From contig JAAXGN010000017.1 of NCBI GenBank assembly GCA_012267415.1, positions 90,493-154,492 on the forward strand: DNA of 64,000 nt. Reading direction: 5' to 3'. Origin of the DNA: Candidatus Poribacteria bacterium (GTDB lineage Bacteria; Poribacteria; WGA-4E; WGA-3G). Positions 51,176 through 60,316 of this stretch are shown here, in pieces. The translations under genes and the position numbers were made by a program. The notes under the pieces were generated by a model. That model saw only the letters and a program-made list of their open reading frames with translations. It did no database searches and was not told the DNA's origin. How positions within the stretch are numbered: position 1 is the stretch's first letter; every line of letters begins with the position of its first letter.

Positions 51176-52417
51176 ATGAAAATACTTGAGAATCTAATTA
51201 CAGCACTGTCTGCACTCCGCGCAAGCAAAATGAGAACAATACTTACCTTGTTAGGTATTACTATAGGTATTGCGGGTGTAATTGCGATGATGTCATTAGG
51301 CGCAGGTGCAGAAAAACTCATCATGTTAGAGTTTGAGAAAATCGGTGGTCCGAGTATGTTCGGTGTATACCGACCTGGATATATTAAGAAGAATAATAGA
51401 TGGCAACGAAACACAAGTCCTAACTACCTTAATATGGATGATCTGCGAGATGTATTGAATGAATGTCCATCCGTTGAAGTTGCCACAGTTGAAGGCAGCT
51501 ATTACATAAACTTAGAGGTAGCAGGAAAACATCAAAAGACTTACATGCGTGCTACCACTGTTGAATACCAAGCTGTCAGAGAATGGCGTACACAAATCGG
51601 AAGATTCCTTGCTGATACGGATATGGACCTCTGGAATAAAGTCTGTGTTATCGGTTCGCAGGTTTGGGAAGAACAGTTCAAGGGCCTGGACCCAATAGGA
51701 AAAGAGGTGTCTATCAATAACAGACGTTTTAATGTTATTGGCGTCATGAACAGTCGCGGTCCAGGTTTGGAGGCAGGTAAAAGCGATGATAATATGATAT
51801 TCATTCCAATCACAACTGCTCAAACCAGATTTTGGGGACACAATAATGTCGGACATATTATGGTTCGGGCAAAAAGTCCGTTGGTTGTAGATCAAGCAGT
51901 AAAAGAGGTGCAAACGGTCATTAGACGCAACCACGGTGGAGATGATACTTTCTTCAGAACTTGGCAGGCGCAAAAAGGAATTGAAAGCGCAAAAAAGACT
52001 ATCTTCATTATTGAGATGGTGCTTGTTGTCATCGCATCCGTTTCATTGATCGTCGGGGGGATCGGAATCCTTAACATAATGCTTGTTTCTGTTACGGAAC
52101 GTATCCCTGAGATCGGTTTGCGGAAAGCCGTTGGCGCAAAAAACTACCATATCCGTTTCCAGTTCTTGACAGAATCTGTGCTTATGTGTCTGCTTGGAAG
52201 CTTACTCGGTATCGCTCTTGGAGCAATTGTTGGACAAGGATTTGCTTGGGCAGTTGGAAAATTTATGCCAGATATGTTCGGTTGGCCATCTGTTGTCACG
52301 CTAAAGTCAGTTATGACATCTGTCGTTGCTGGAACCGCTGTAGGTGTGTTTTTCGGTTACTATCCGGCTAGTCAGGCTGCAAAACTGAGTCCGATCGATG
52401 CAATTCGGCATACTTAA
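51176..52417 (+). CDS. ABC transporter permease, MacB/FtsX family
   Basis: A 413-residue permease with the MacB layout. TM1 (ILTLLGITIGIAGVIAMMSLGAG) is followed by a periplasmic core domain (about 55-270) and three C-terminal helices forming the FtsX domain (IEMVLVVIASVSLIVGGIGILNIMLVSV, FLTESVLMCLLGSLLGIALGAIV and the last helix). TERIPEIGLRKAVGAK is the cytoplasmic coupling motif. Such proteins work as mechanotransmission pumps with a MacB-type ATPase and a periplasmic adaptor (lipoproteins, peptides, macrolides). Neither partner is encoded nearby, so the ATPase must be elsewhere. The downstream gap to lpxI holds one GGGCGAGGTCACCTCGCCCC hairpin (about 52489-52508). Confidence 0.9.
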   Translation: MKILENLITALSALRASKMRTILTLLGITIGIAGVIAMMSLGAGAEKLIMLEFEKIGGPSMFGVYRPGYIKKNNRWQRNTSPNYLNMDDLRDVLNECPSVEVATVEGSYYINLEVAGKHQKTYMRATTVEYQAVREWRTQIGRFLADTDMDLWNKVCVIGSQVWEEQFKGLDPIGKEVSINNRRFNVIGVMNSRGPGLEAGKSDDNMIFIPITTAQTRFWGHNNVGHIMVRAKSPLVVDQAVKEVQTVIRRNHGGDDTFFRTWQAQKGIESAKKTIFIIEMVLVVIASVSLIVGGIGILNIMLVSVTERIPEIGLRKAVGAKNYHIRFQFLTESVLMCLLGSLLGIALGAIVGQGFAWAVGKFMPDMFGWPSVVTLKSVMTSVVAGTAVGVFFGYYPASQAAKLSPIDAIRHT

Positions 52418-52601
52418 CACATTGTCTCTACATAGATGTTGCAGAAATCTATGTAGTAAACTTCAGAATTAATGTAACACACCACAACGGGCGAGGTCAC
52501 CTCGCCCCTACGCTGGGTGGTCTTCGTCATCGGTGTATGGGGTGAAATGTCTAGATTATTAACTTTACTATAAATTAAACAATTCACTAAGGAACAGTGT
52601 C

Positions 52602-53405
52602 TTGGATAGAATTGGTATAATTGCTGGGGCAGGTCAACTTCCTGTTCTAACCGCAGAAAGTATAGTTTCACAGAGACGGGAACTTGTCATCATACCAATC
52701 ACTAACGACGAGGTAAACCGCTTTAGTGAAATACCGTGTGAAATCCATCCTTTCGGCGTTGGACAGATCCAGAAAATCACAAGAAAATTGCTTGAACTAA
52801 ACACAAAAGAGATAGTGATTATTGGCAAGATTGAACCAAGCATATTACTTAATCCCTTTAAAGTAGATGCGACGACAATTAAAATCTTGACTAAAAATCG
52901 TAACAAAAAAACGAAAGACATCATCTCAGATATCCTTACACACTTTGAAAATGCTGGACTCGCGATCCTGAGACAGGATCAGTTTCTTAAACATCTATTA
53001 CCTGACCCAGGTGTCCTCACAAAACGACAGCCAAATACTGCCCAGTGGGAAGAGATAAAAACAGGTATTTTCGCTGCACGCAAAATTGCCGAACTCGGTA
53101 TCGGACAGACAGTTGTTGTAAAAAATCAAATAGTTATTGCAATCGAAGCAATTGAGGGAACTGACAAAACTATTTTACGAGGTGGGGAATTAGGCGGTAA
53201 AGGAGTTGTCGTTGCTAAGGCTGCTGCAGAGAACCACGATTTTCGAATTGATGTGCCTACAGTTGGCATGCAGACCCTGAATACCTTGCATGATGCCAGA
53301 GCAAGTGTGTTGGCAGTAGAAGCAGGACGCACTTTTGTAATGGAACCTGAAGTTTTATACAATCAAGCAGACAAATGGAAAATAGCAATCGTAGCGGTTA
53401 AGTAA
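52602..53405 (+). CDS. lpxI: UDP-2,3-diacylglucosamine diphosphatase LpxI
   Basis: A 267-residue LpxI family enzyme, hydrolysing UDP-2,3-diacylglucosamine to lipid X in lipid A synthesis. RIGIIAGAGQLPVLTAES at the N-terminus and TVVVKNQIVIAIEAIEGTDKTILRGGEL, KAAAENHDFRIDVPTVGMQTL and VLAVEAGRTFVME in the C-terminal domain are the family hallmarks, including the catalytic Asp in EGTD. The start is TTG at 52602 with AAGGA 8 nt upstream. It implies a lipid A-type outer membrane. It lies 2 bp before the DUF971 gene. Confidence 0.92.
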   Translation: MDRIGIIAGAGQLPVLTAESIVSQRRELVIIPITNDEVNRFSEIPCEIHPFGVGQIQKITRKLLELNTKEIVIIGKIEPSILLNPFKVDATTIKILTKNRNKKTKDIISDILTHFENAGLAILRQDQFLKHLLPDPGVLTKRQPNTAQWEEIKTGIFAARKIAELGIGQTVVVKNQIVIAIEAIEGTDKTILRGGELGGKGVVVAKAAAENHDFRIDVPTVGMQTLNTLHDARASVLAVEAGRTFVMEPEVLYNQADKWKIAIVAVK

Positions 53406-53407
53406 TA

Positions 53408-53752
53408 ATGCAAAATCATCAACCAACTGAAATCAGACGTTCATCACAGAGTCTATCTATAGAATGGAAGAACGGACTACGAAGTGAGATCCCATACCGT
53501 ATACTCAGAGAAAAATGTCCTTGTGCAAGGTGTAGTGCAATGAAACAGGAAAAGGACCCATTTCGACTACTCCCATCTGAAGACTACTGGAAGAATCTAC
53601 ATCTGGTGGGTATTCAGCCAGTGGGACGTTATGCTGTGCAATTACAGTGGAGTGATGGACATAAGACAGGAATATATACCTTCAGTTTTCTATACGAACT
53701 CTCTACAGATACACATCAAGACGTATCCTCCAACAACGCAACCACTAAATAA
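53408..53752 (+). CDS. DUF971 domain protein (gamma-butyrobetaine hydroxylase N-terminal-like)
   Basis: A 114-residue protein of the DUF971 family: SIEWKNGLRSEIPYRILREKCPCARC (about 19-44), then VGIQPVGRYAVQLQWSDGHKTGIYTFSFLYEL, which is the small zinc-binding beta fold seen at the N-terminus of gamma-butyrobetaine hydroxylase and in Fe-S-associated stand-alone proteins. It follows lpxI closely. Its 3' end overlaps the 3' end of the convergent YkgJ-type gene by 37 bp. The role is unknown. Confidence 0.85.
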   Translation: MQNHQPTEIRRSSQSLSIEWKNGLRSEIPYRILREKCPCARCSAMKQEKDPFRLLPSEDYWKNLHLVGIQPVGRYAVQLQWSDGHKTGIYTFSFLYELSTDTHQDVSSNNATTK

Positions 53753-54315
53753 CAATTAGGTGTCTTCTGTTTGGATCCAAGTGCATCACTAAGATTCCTG
53801 CACCGTTGCCAATAATCTGCATATTTTAACGGTTTATAGTTACGATGTTGACCAATAAATGTCTTCTTACAGCATGCTAATTCCTGTCCATTATCTATCG
53901 GGTAACCCCATACGCGACATATCACGGGTCGGTGTTCATAGACAGAGCAGACACCGCCGATAAGCATCGGGCATTCCCCAGAAGATTTGCCTTTGACAAC
54001 ATCAATTGCTTTCATACCTGTGTCCTTAATCATGGTCTCAGGTGTGTAACCCTTCGCTTCTAATTCCCTTATAGTCCGTTCAGCTTTCTGACGTATGTGT
54101 TGACGAATCTCAGGCGGAAGTGCATCTAAACCTTTTTTCAGATCACGCGCTTCCACTTCACTGATAGGTATTGTGGAAGTGTTTGAGCAACATTGAAAGC
54201 AATTGGATGGACAAGGGGATTTCCCGTATTCATTACGTATACGATCTATCTCCTGATTGATCTCATCAATAAGTTCTTGATACGTACGCATCACATCATC
54301 AGCATTTGAACTCAT
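53716..54315 (-). CDS. YkgJ family cysteine cluster protein
   Basis: A 199-residue protein with the Cys cluster CPSNCFQCCSNT (about residues 34-45) and further Cys in GECPMLIGGVCSVYEHRPVICRVWGYP (about 113-139), the pattern of the YkgJ/CxxCxxCC family (putative zinc or iron-sulfur site). The function of the family is not established. It starts 1 bp after the upstream cold-shock/Hfq-like gene ends, so both are cotranscribed leftward. The 3' end overlaps the convergent DUF971 gene. Confidence 0.85.
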   Translation of the reverse strand: MSSNADDVMRTYQELIDEINQEIDRIRNEYGKSPCPSNCFQCCSNTSTIPISEVEARDLKKGLDALPPEIRQHIRQKAERTIRELEAKGYTPETMIKDTGMKAIDVVKGKSSGECPMLIGGVCSVYEHRPVICRVWGYPIDNGQELACCKKTFIGQHRNYKPLKYADYWQRCRNLSDALGSKQKTPNCYLVVALLEDTS

Positions 54316-54316
54316 A

Positions 54317-55237
54317 CTATTTTTCCTTATCTATTAGGATGAAGTTACAGATTGCATGTCGGAAAACAACAACCTTTGCGGCATTATCTAATACCAGTTT
54401 TATTTCATAGGGACTAATCCAATCAACAGTTCCTTGAAATACTTCTCCTTCACGCAATGTAATTTCAATTCGTTTGCCATCTTGGCGAGATTCTTCGATG
54501 GATTCAGTGTCAAGACTGTAGACGCTGTCTTGTGTCTGAACGGGTTTAAGCTGTTTAGCTTTGATCTCCTCATTGAATGTAAGCAAAGATTTAACATTCT
54601 CAGCGTCTTCATCCTTATAACAATATTTTATTTCAGTTTTCTGTAATCTTCTTTCTTCACCATTGCAGTTTAACGTTAAACCAGAAAGTGTCATCTCTAA
54701 TACAATAGCAGGTAACTGAACATGATTATACAAAGCAAAAAACATGGGTGTTTCGAGATTTATCTGTTTCAGAATGTATAGATCCCCAAAACTCAACTGT
54801 CTTGATACGGTTACTTTTGGATCATCGGTATCATTGGTTGTTTTTACCTGTGAATTCTCCGGTGTCTGCTCTTCATGTAATTCAGATTCAGCGTTAGGAT
54901 TTCTGTCAGTTTGTCTGCGAGACTGTCGTCTCTCTTCACCATAATACTGATCTTGGTTCTGATTTGGAAAACCTGAATAACCGCGTGGAATAATAGTCTT
55001 TCCTTGACGTAACCATCGTCGTTCGGTTGGTGTCAGTAAAACCTCTACATTCTTCGCTACTAATCCTCTATCACCTTCTACAACGATATACTTAACCCGT
55101 TGTCCTACACGCAGTTCTTCGTAGTCTGCATTCTTAATCGCAGAACTGTGTAAGAAGACATCTTCTTCACTACTGTCCTGTGCAATAAAACCGAACCCTT
55201 TATCCAAATTGAAATACTTTATCCGTCCTGTAGGCAT
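54317..55237 (-). CDS. Cold-shock domain fused to two Hfq/Sm-like domains (putative RNA chaperone)
   Basis: A 306-residue RNA-binding fusion. Residues 1-68 are a cold-shock domain with RNP1-like KGFGFIA (13-19) and RNP2-like DVFLHSSAI (26-34). Residues 70-145 are a polar Arg/Gln linker. Residues about 152-208 (LKQINLETPMFFAL...LTLNCNGEERR...IKYCYK) follow the five-strand pattern of an Sm/Hfq fold. Residues about 255-303 (IEITLREGEVFQGTVDW, YEIKLVLDNAAKVVVFRHAI) match it more clearly, the last segment being like the Hfq Sm2 motif (Y/F)KHAI. A monomeric protein with one CSD and two Sm repeats would be an unusual sRNA or mRNA chaperone. The Sm calls come from eye alignment. Confidence 0.75.
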   Translation of the reverse strand: MPTGRIKYFNLDKGFGFIAQDSSEEDVFLHSSAIKNADYEELRVGQRVKYIVVEGDRGLVAKNVEVLLTPTERRWLRQGKTIIPRGYSGFPNQNQDQYYGEERRQSRRQTDRNPNAESELHEEQTPENSQVKTTNDTDDPKVTVSRQLSFGDLYILKQINLETPMFFALYNHVQLPAIVLEMTLSGLTLNCNGEERRLQKTEIKYCYKDEDAENVKSLLTFNEEIKAKQLKPVQTQDSVYSLDTESIEESRQDGKRIEITLREGEVFQGTVDWISPYEIKLVLDNAAKVVVFRHAICNFILIDKEK

Positions 55238-55571
55238 TATCTGCTCCTGTGGTTTTCCTCATAAAAGAGAACCCATATTACCGTCATCCTCTGTCCACAA
55301 GCATTTATCTAAACTGACTCCCTTGACTGAAATCGATCTTTCTTTTGACATAGCAGTGCATTTTCTCTACAATAAATCAAAAAATGTTTATAGAAAACTA
55401 CTATTTCTAACAAAAATTGAAGGAACTAAGGTTTTTATATTCCTCATAACACACTATAGTTAATCACATATTCAAATAATTGTCAAGTACAATTTAATTC
55501 TGTCAAATACTGCTTAACTATTACACTCAAGAAAACCCCAATTAATTCTGTGGATTCCAAACTACCTACAT
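55238..55571. other. AT-rich gap without recognised features
   Basis: 334 bp between the glycosyltransferase stop (leftward) and the cold-shock/Hfq-like start. It is AT-rich with several poly-A/T tracts, probably containing the promoter of the leftward cold-shock gene. I see no convincing RNA gene, repeat or ORF. Confidence 0.5.
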
Positions 55572-56672
55572 TTAGTCCATCAACACGAGTGTCTCATAAA
55601 TCGCTTGTATCCTCTGTACATATCTTTCTATACTGAAGTTTCTTTCTGCATGTTTTCTGGCAGTATTTCCAATCTGCCTACAGTTGTCAGGATTTCTTAC
55701 AAGGTGCACAATCTTTTCAGATATAAGGTCTAATGCATCTTCTGGTAAAATGAAACCCGTCTCACCGTCCACAATCATATCAGCCGTGCTGCCGATTGGC
55801 GTTCCAATGACCGGTTTCCCACATGCCATTGCCTCTGCGATAACACTACCAGCAGATAGCGTTACCAATAGATCAAGTTCAGTCATGGCTTTTGGCATAT
55901 CATTCCTGTGCCCCATAAAATAGACTACATCTTGAAGTTTATAGTCTAAGACCGAACGTCTGACTTCATTTTCATAAATCCGATGTCTATTGGTGTCAGG
56001 AGACGAACCGATGATGTGAAAACGTACATTTTTACACTGCTGATTAACCTGTTTGGCAATCTCAATGAATGACTTCTGTCGTTTGAAAGGTTCTATCCTA
56101 CCAACTATACCAACGACGAAAAGGTCTGAGTCTGATCTGCTTTGGAAGGGATCAGGTTTGAACATAGACAGATCAACACAATTTGTCACAACTTCTATCT
56201 TTTGTGATGATATACCAGCGTCTACAAGGGGTTTCTTGCCTTGTTCTGAGATTGATATAAGTCGATCCATGAACTCACACCCGTACTTTTCCACCTGTTC
56301 AGGTGTAAGGAGATTAGGAACATGTGAAACCACGGGGATATCCAGTCTCCTTTTAATTCGATTGGCATAGGGGTTTAACCAAGGGTCAGCGGAATGTATG
56401 AGTTGTATATTATGTTTCTTGGCAAGATCTGTAAGTTTAATTACAGCGAGTTGTCTTGTCAGCAATGAAACGGTCTTTCGCCAAGATGGGAGTTTCACAA
56501 CAGATGTGCTGACTTTGGCTCTCCTTAATTGATGGACATAAGGACCCTCATTAGGACAGACTACGATGGGTTGGAACCTAGTCTTATCTAAGTTTGCCGT
56601 GAGATATAGGAGTTGTCTTTCGCCCCCCCCGATAATTGATCGATAATGACTTAGGTAGAGTATAGGTATCAT
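55572..56672 (-). CDS. Glycosyltransferase family 4 protein
   Basis: A 366-residue GT-B glycosyltransferase. The N-terminal domain begins IPILYLSHYRSIIGGGERQLLYL with the Gly-rich acceptor loop. The C-terminal GT1-type domain has VVGIVGRIEPFKRQKSFIEIAK (nucleotide-sugar Arg/Lys) and LLVTLSAGSVIAEAMACGKPVIGTPIGSTADMIVDGETGFILP, which contains the E-x7-E motif. It would transfer a sugar from a nucleotide donor to a lipid or polysaccharide at the cytoplasmic face. It lies 30 bp downstream of prs on the same strand. Donor and acceptor are unknown. Confidence 0.9.
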   Translation of the reverse strand: MIPILYLSHYRSIIGGGERQLLYLTANLDKTRFQPIVVCPNEGPYVHQLRRAKVSTSVVKLPSWRKTVSLLTRQLAVIKLTDLAKKHNIQLIHSADPWLNPYANRIKRRLDIPVVSHVPNLLTPEQVEKYGCEFMDRLISISEQGKKPLVDAGISSQKIEVVTNCVDLSMFKPDPFQSRSDSDLFVVGIVGRIEPFKRQKSFIEIAKQVNQQCKNVRFHIIGSSPDTNRHRIYENEVRRSVLDYKLQDVVYFMGHRNDMPKAMTELDLLVTLSAGSVIAEAMACGKPVIGTPIGSTADMIVDGETGFILPEDALDLISEKIVHLVRNPDNCRQIGNTARKHAERNFSIERYVQRIQAIYETLVLMD

Positions 56673-56702
56673 CTATCTTATCAGTAAGAGCGAAAAATCA
56701 GG

Positions 56703-57704
56703 TTAAACAGCAAAATCGAGATGTTGGTCTCTGAAGACTTGACTAACAGATCTGTGTTGATGAACTCTTAGGATTGCTTCTGCAAGCAGTGGTGCGATAG
56801 AGAGGACTTTGATTTTACCCTCAAGTTGTTTCTCTGCTGGTACTGGAATTGTGTTTGTCGTCACCACTTCTTGTATTGAATCATGCTGCAGTCTGTCTAA
56901 TGCAGGTCCAACAAGTACGGCATGTGTGATGCTGACATAAGCAGGTTTTGCCCCAGCTTCTGCCAATGCTTGTGCTTGTTCGAATATACTGCCGCCAGTT
57001 GCTATTTCATCGTCTATTACAATAGGCGTTTTATCTTTGACATCTCCGACAAGTTCAACAAATTTGACATCTTGTCCATCTTTTCCATTTCGGCGTTTGT
57101 GCATGATAGCTAACGGAAGTCGTAGGATATCGGTGTATTTTTCAGCAAGTTTCGCGCGTCCGACATCTGGTGCAACAATTACACCGTTTTCAATATTCTT
57201 CTCACGAAAGTAGTTTGTTAATGTCGTAACAGCCGTCAGATGGTCCATCGGAATATCAAAGAATCCCTGTATCTGGGGTACATGTAGGTCAATAGCCATG
57301 ACACGACTTGCGCCTGCGGTAGTGAGAAGATCAGCCACCAGTTTTGCACTAATTGGCTCACGACCTGTTGTTTTGTGGTCTTGCCGCGCATAGCCGAAGT
57401 ATGGGATAATTGCAGTAATCTGCTTGGCTGATGCTCGTTTCAGAGCATCAATAGTGATGAGGAGTTCCATTAAGTTCTCATTTGCAGGTTCACTTGTTGG
57501 TTGTATAATGTAGCTATCGGTTCCGCGAATGCTCTCTTCAATCTGTACGCGTGTTTCACTGTTTGGAAAAGTACCGATCGATATTTTCCCTAATTCTACG
57601 CCTAAAATTGATGCAATATCTTTAGCCAACCCTGGATTCGCGCGTCCTGCAAACAGCCTGAAATCGTGTCGGACATGTTGGTCGTATGGTGGGGTCATGG
57701 ACAT
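56703..57704 (-). CDS. prs: Ribose-phosphate pyrophosphokinase
   Basis: A 333-residue PRPP synthase (ribose-5-phosphate plus ATP to PRPP). FRLFAGRANPGLAKDIASILG, GTFPNSETRVQIEESIRGTD, IIPYFGYARQDHKTTGREPISAKLVADL (ATP and flexible loop), AIDLHVPQIQGFFDIPMDHL and the PRPP-binding loop VIDDEIATGGS are all present. It has a short N-terminal extension (about 12 residues) relative to E. coli Prs. It commonly sits between ispE/tRNA-Gln and rplY in other bacteria, but here it is about 21 kb away from them. Confidence 0.97.
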   Translation of the reverse strand: MSMTPPYDQHVRHDFRLFAGRANPGLAKDIASILGVELGKISIGTFPNSETRVQIEESIRGTDSYIIQPTSEPANENLMELLITIDALKRASAKQITAIIPYFGYARQDHKTTGREPISAKLVADLLTTAGASRVMAIDLHVPQIQGFFDIPMDHLTAVTTLTNYFREKNIENGVIVAPDVGRAKLAEKYTDILRLPLAIMHKRRNGKDGQDVKFVELVGDVKDKTPIVIDDEIATGGSIFEQAQALAEAGAKPAYVSITHAVLVGPALDRLQHDSIQEVVTTNTIPVPAEKQLEGKIKVLSIAPLLAEAILRVHQHRSVSQVFRDQHLDFAV

Positions 57705-57749
57705 GCTAAATCTCCTTAGTTTTCAACTGTTTTAACCTAAGTTGCTATC

Positions 57750-57930
57750 TTGTAGCACAATCTGCTAGATTGTGCCAGTGAAACGCAAACTAACAGTTTG
57801 CGCTACAAATATCGGTTAATTAGTATAAGTTAGAACCTACTTGTAGCACAATCTGTTAGATTGTGCCAGTGAAACGCAAACTAACAGTTTGCGCTACAAA
57901 TATCGGTTAATTAGTATGAATTAGAACCTA
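57750..57930. repeat. 91-bp tandem duplication of a double-hairpin repeat
   Basis: Two units, 57750-57840 and 57841-57930, differ at only a few positions. Each holds GCACAATCTGTTAGATTGTGC and GCAAACTAACAGTTTGC hairpins plus a common tail ATATCGGTTAATTAGTAT. The second unit reaches the stop codon of gpmI. Half units of the same family form the outer layer of the nested repeat at 4711-4926. Confidence 0.9.
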
Positions 57931-59550
57931 TACAATTAAGGATTCACCTGTCATATCAGTCGGTTGTTGTAATCCGAGGAGACGAAGTGCTGTCGGAGCA
58001 ATATCAGCAAGTCTTCCTCCTATCCTCAGTTGTTTGCCTTTATACTGATCATCAACGACAATGAGATCAACATCGTAAGTTGTGTGTGCAGTATGGATAC
58101 CACCCGTTTCAGGATCAATCATCTGTTCACAATTCCCATGATCAGCAGTTACAATGAGTGCGCCCCCTTTTGCCAAAACAGCATTCACAATCCTTCCGAC
58201 ACCGCTGTCAACGGCTTCAACAGCTTTTACTGCTGCGGGGAGCGATCCTGTATGTCCGACCATATCCCCATTTGCATAGTTTAGAACCATCAGATCATAC
58301 TTTTCGGTTGCGATGCGTCGCAACATTTCATCAGTCACATCAGGTGCAGACATCTCAGGTTTTTGATCATAGGTCGTTACATCGCGTGGTGATGCGATTA
58401 TCTGTCTCTCTTCACCTCGGTAGGGTTCATCTATATAATCATTGAAGAAAAAAGTGACGTGTGGAAACTTCTCAGTCTCGGCGCACCGGAACTGTTTCAT
58501 CCCAACTTCACTAAGGTACGCTCCGAGTGTATTTCGCATTTTTGGCGGTTTGGAAACAATCGCTTTGACCGGTAACCCCTGTTCATATTCAGTCATTGTA
58601 ACAAAGTTAACGCTCATTTTGCAATTCCGTTTAAAACCCATTTCTCGGACAACGCCATCTTTACCTTCAGCTCGGAATGGAAAGTTATCCAGACAGAAAG
58701 CCTTAGTGAGTTCACGGGGTCGGTCCCCACGGAAGTTATAGAATATTACTGCATCACCATCAGATATTCTTGGTAGCGGTTTCCCTTCGTTGTCAATAAT
58801 TACAGTCGGTCTAATGAATTCATCACCTTTACGATTCTGATCATCAGGATCCTTATAATACGCACTGTATGCCGCTGTAGCATTCTTTACATGTGATCCA
58901 ACACCCTCTGTCAATAATCTATATGCAATCTCTACACGTTCCCATCTGTCATCACGGTCCATTGCGTAGAAGCGACCAATCACTGATGCGATCTTCCCAA
59001 TTCCGATCTCATTTAATTTTGCCTCAATCTGTTGGCAAAACTTTATCCCAAGATCAGGTTGACAATCTCGTCCATCACTAAAATTATGTATAAATACTTG
59101 ATTAGCATTCAATCCATTAGATTTAGCAATTGCAAGCAAACCGTAGAGATGTTCAAGTGAACTGTGAACACCTGCATCACTTGCTAACCCCATTAGATGT
59201 AAATTAGTTTCACTATTCTTTACCTGTGCCAACGTCTTCAAGAGGACTTCGTTCTTGTTGAATTCGCCAGAACGGATCATTGTGCTAATGCGAAGTAACT
59301 CCTGATTGACTATCCGTCCAGCACCTATATTCTGATGTCCGACTTCGCTGTTACCAATGACACCCGCAGGTAGACCGACATCTTCACCGGAGGTGTGAAT
59401 TTGCACGTGCGAATATGTTTTCCGCAACCAGTCATCTACAGGTGTTTTTGCCAAATGCACTGCATTTGATTCCTGATATTCAGGATATGGGTTATTGCCC
59501 CATCCATCTCTGATGATGAGAACGACAGGACGTTTCTGGTGGCTTGTCAT
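57928..59550 (-). CDS. gpmI: 2,3-bisphosphoglycerate-independent phosphoglycerate mutase
   Basis: A 540-residue two-metal (Mn) enzyme interconverting 3- and 2-phosphoglycerate. The start at 59550 follows GGAGG at 5 nt on the minus strand; a longer frame upstream lacks such a site. Motifs are VVLIIRDGWGNNPYPEYQES, the phosphoserine loop NSEVGHQNIGAGR, HNFSDGRDCQPD, YAMDRDDRWERVEIAYR and, in the alkaline phosphatase-like domain, VLNYANGDMVGHTGSL and TADHGNCEQM. Length is slightly above the usual 510-515. It completes lower glycolysis together with the PPi-type phosphofructokinase also in the window. Confidence 0.95.
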   Translation of the reverse strand: MTSHQKRPVVLIIRDGWGNNPYPEYQESNAVHLAKTPVDDWLRKTYSHVQIHTSGEDVGLPAGVIGNSEVGHQNIGAGRIVNQELLRISTMIRSGEFNKNEVLLKTLAQVKNSETNLHLMGLASDAGVHSSLEHLYGLLAIAKSNGLNANQVFIHNFSDGRDCQPDLGIKFCQQIEAKLNEIGIGKIASVIGRFYAMDRDDRWERVEIAYRLLTEGVGSHVKNATAAYSAYYKDPDDQNRKGDEFIRPTVIIDNEGKPLPRISDGDAVIFYNFRGDRPRELTKAFCLDNFPFRAEGKDGVVREMGFKRNCKMSVNFVTMTEYEQGLPVKAIVSKPPKMRNTLGAYLSEVGMKQFRCAETEKFPHVTFFFNDYIDEPYRGEERQIIASPRDVTTYDQKPEMSAPDVTDEMLRRIATEKYDLMVLNYANGDMVGHTGSLPAAVKAVEAVDSGVGRIVNAVLAKGGALIVTADHGNCEQMIDPETGGIHTAHTTYDVDLIVVDDQYKGKQLRIGGRLADIAPTALRLLGLQQPTDMTGESLIV

Positions 59551-59569
59551 AAACCTCCTATATATGCGG

Positions 59570-60316
59570 TTACCAACCCTTAATTTTTCCCCAAGTCGTT
59601 GTAAGTTTTCCTTTGGCATCAACATCTTGTGGAGTATCCATCACGCGCTGGATTTGTGATTCAGTGAGGACTTTATTATATATGCGGACTTCGTCAATTT
59701 TCCCTGGGAACATATCGGAGGGTCGTCCGTAATCATCACCACCAATCCAAAGATCTAAGTCTGAGGGTGTAATATCAGTTGGATTGTCTGCTTCACCTTC
59801 CATTTTACCGTTGACAAAAACTTGCAGTGTCTTCCCGTCGAACGTCCCAGCAAAGTGGTACCATTCACCGATTTTCCAGTCAATTGTTGATGATTCAGCG
59901 AAAAGGTTGTTCGGTTTTACGAGGAAATCTATGCTTTTTTTATTTCCAAAGTCAAAGATGACGAAGATAGAATCGTTTTTTACCATGAGACGTCTGCTAT
60001 CTAAATCATCATTTGGACTGAACCATGCCATCATTGTAATTTTATTCGTAAAATCTAATGCATCGTTATCATCAACCACTACATAGTCATCCTCACCGTC
60101 AAATTCGAGTGCTGAATTGAATTTTCCTTCTACCCATTTTGGTGCACCTTCAAACGTGCCATCATGTCCATTTCCTGTCACATCTTTTACCGATTTACCA
60201 GCCCCTTCATCAAAGGGTAAGAATACAACCAGTCCATCTTCAGCAACATTTGCTATACAAACATTGCTTATAGCTAAGAGTAGACACAGAAAGAGTATTA
60301 AACTAACTTTTGACAT
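59570..60316 (-). CDS. Secreted LamG (concanavalin A-like) domain protein
   Basis: A 248-residue secreted lectin-like protein. The signal peptide (VSLILFLCLLLAISNVCIA) precedes a LamG/laminin G-3 domain: GLVVFLPFDEGAGKSVKDVTGNGHDG, FDGEDDYVVVDDNDALDFTNKITMMAWF, WYHFAGTFDGKTLQVFVNGKMEG and KIDEVRIYNKVLTESQI. After it comes a short tail VDAKGKLTTTWGKIK, which closely matches the tail of the broken gene at 60521 (VDPNGKLATQWGSIK). The start at 60316 follows AAGGAGAT on the minus strand. It probably binds carbohydrate outside the cell; the ligand is unknown. Confidence 0.9.
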   Translation of the reverse strand: MSKVSLILFLCLLLAISNVCIANVAEDGLVVFLPFDEGAGKSVKDVTGNGHDGTFEGAPKWVEGKFNSALEFDGEDDYVVVDDNDALDFTNKITMMAWFSPNDDLDSRRLMVKNDSIFVIFDFGNKKSIDFLVKPNNLFAESSTIDWKIGEWYHFAGTFDGKTLQVFVNGKMEGEADNPTDITPSDLDLWIGGDDYGRPSDMFPGKIDEVRIYNKVLTESQIQRVMDTPQDVDAKGKLTTTWGKIKGW

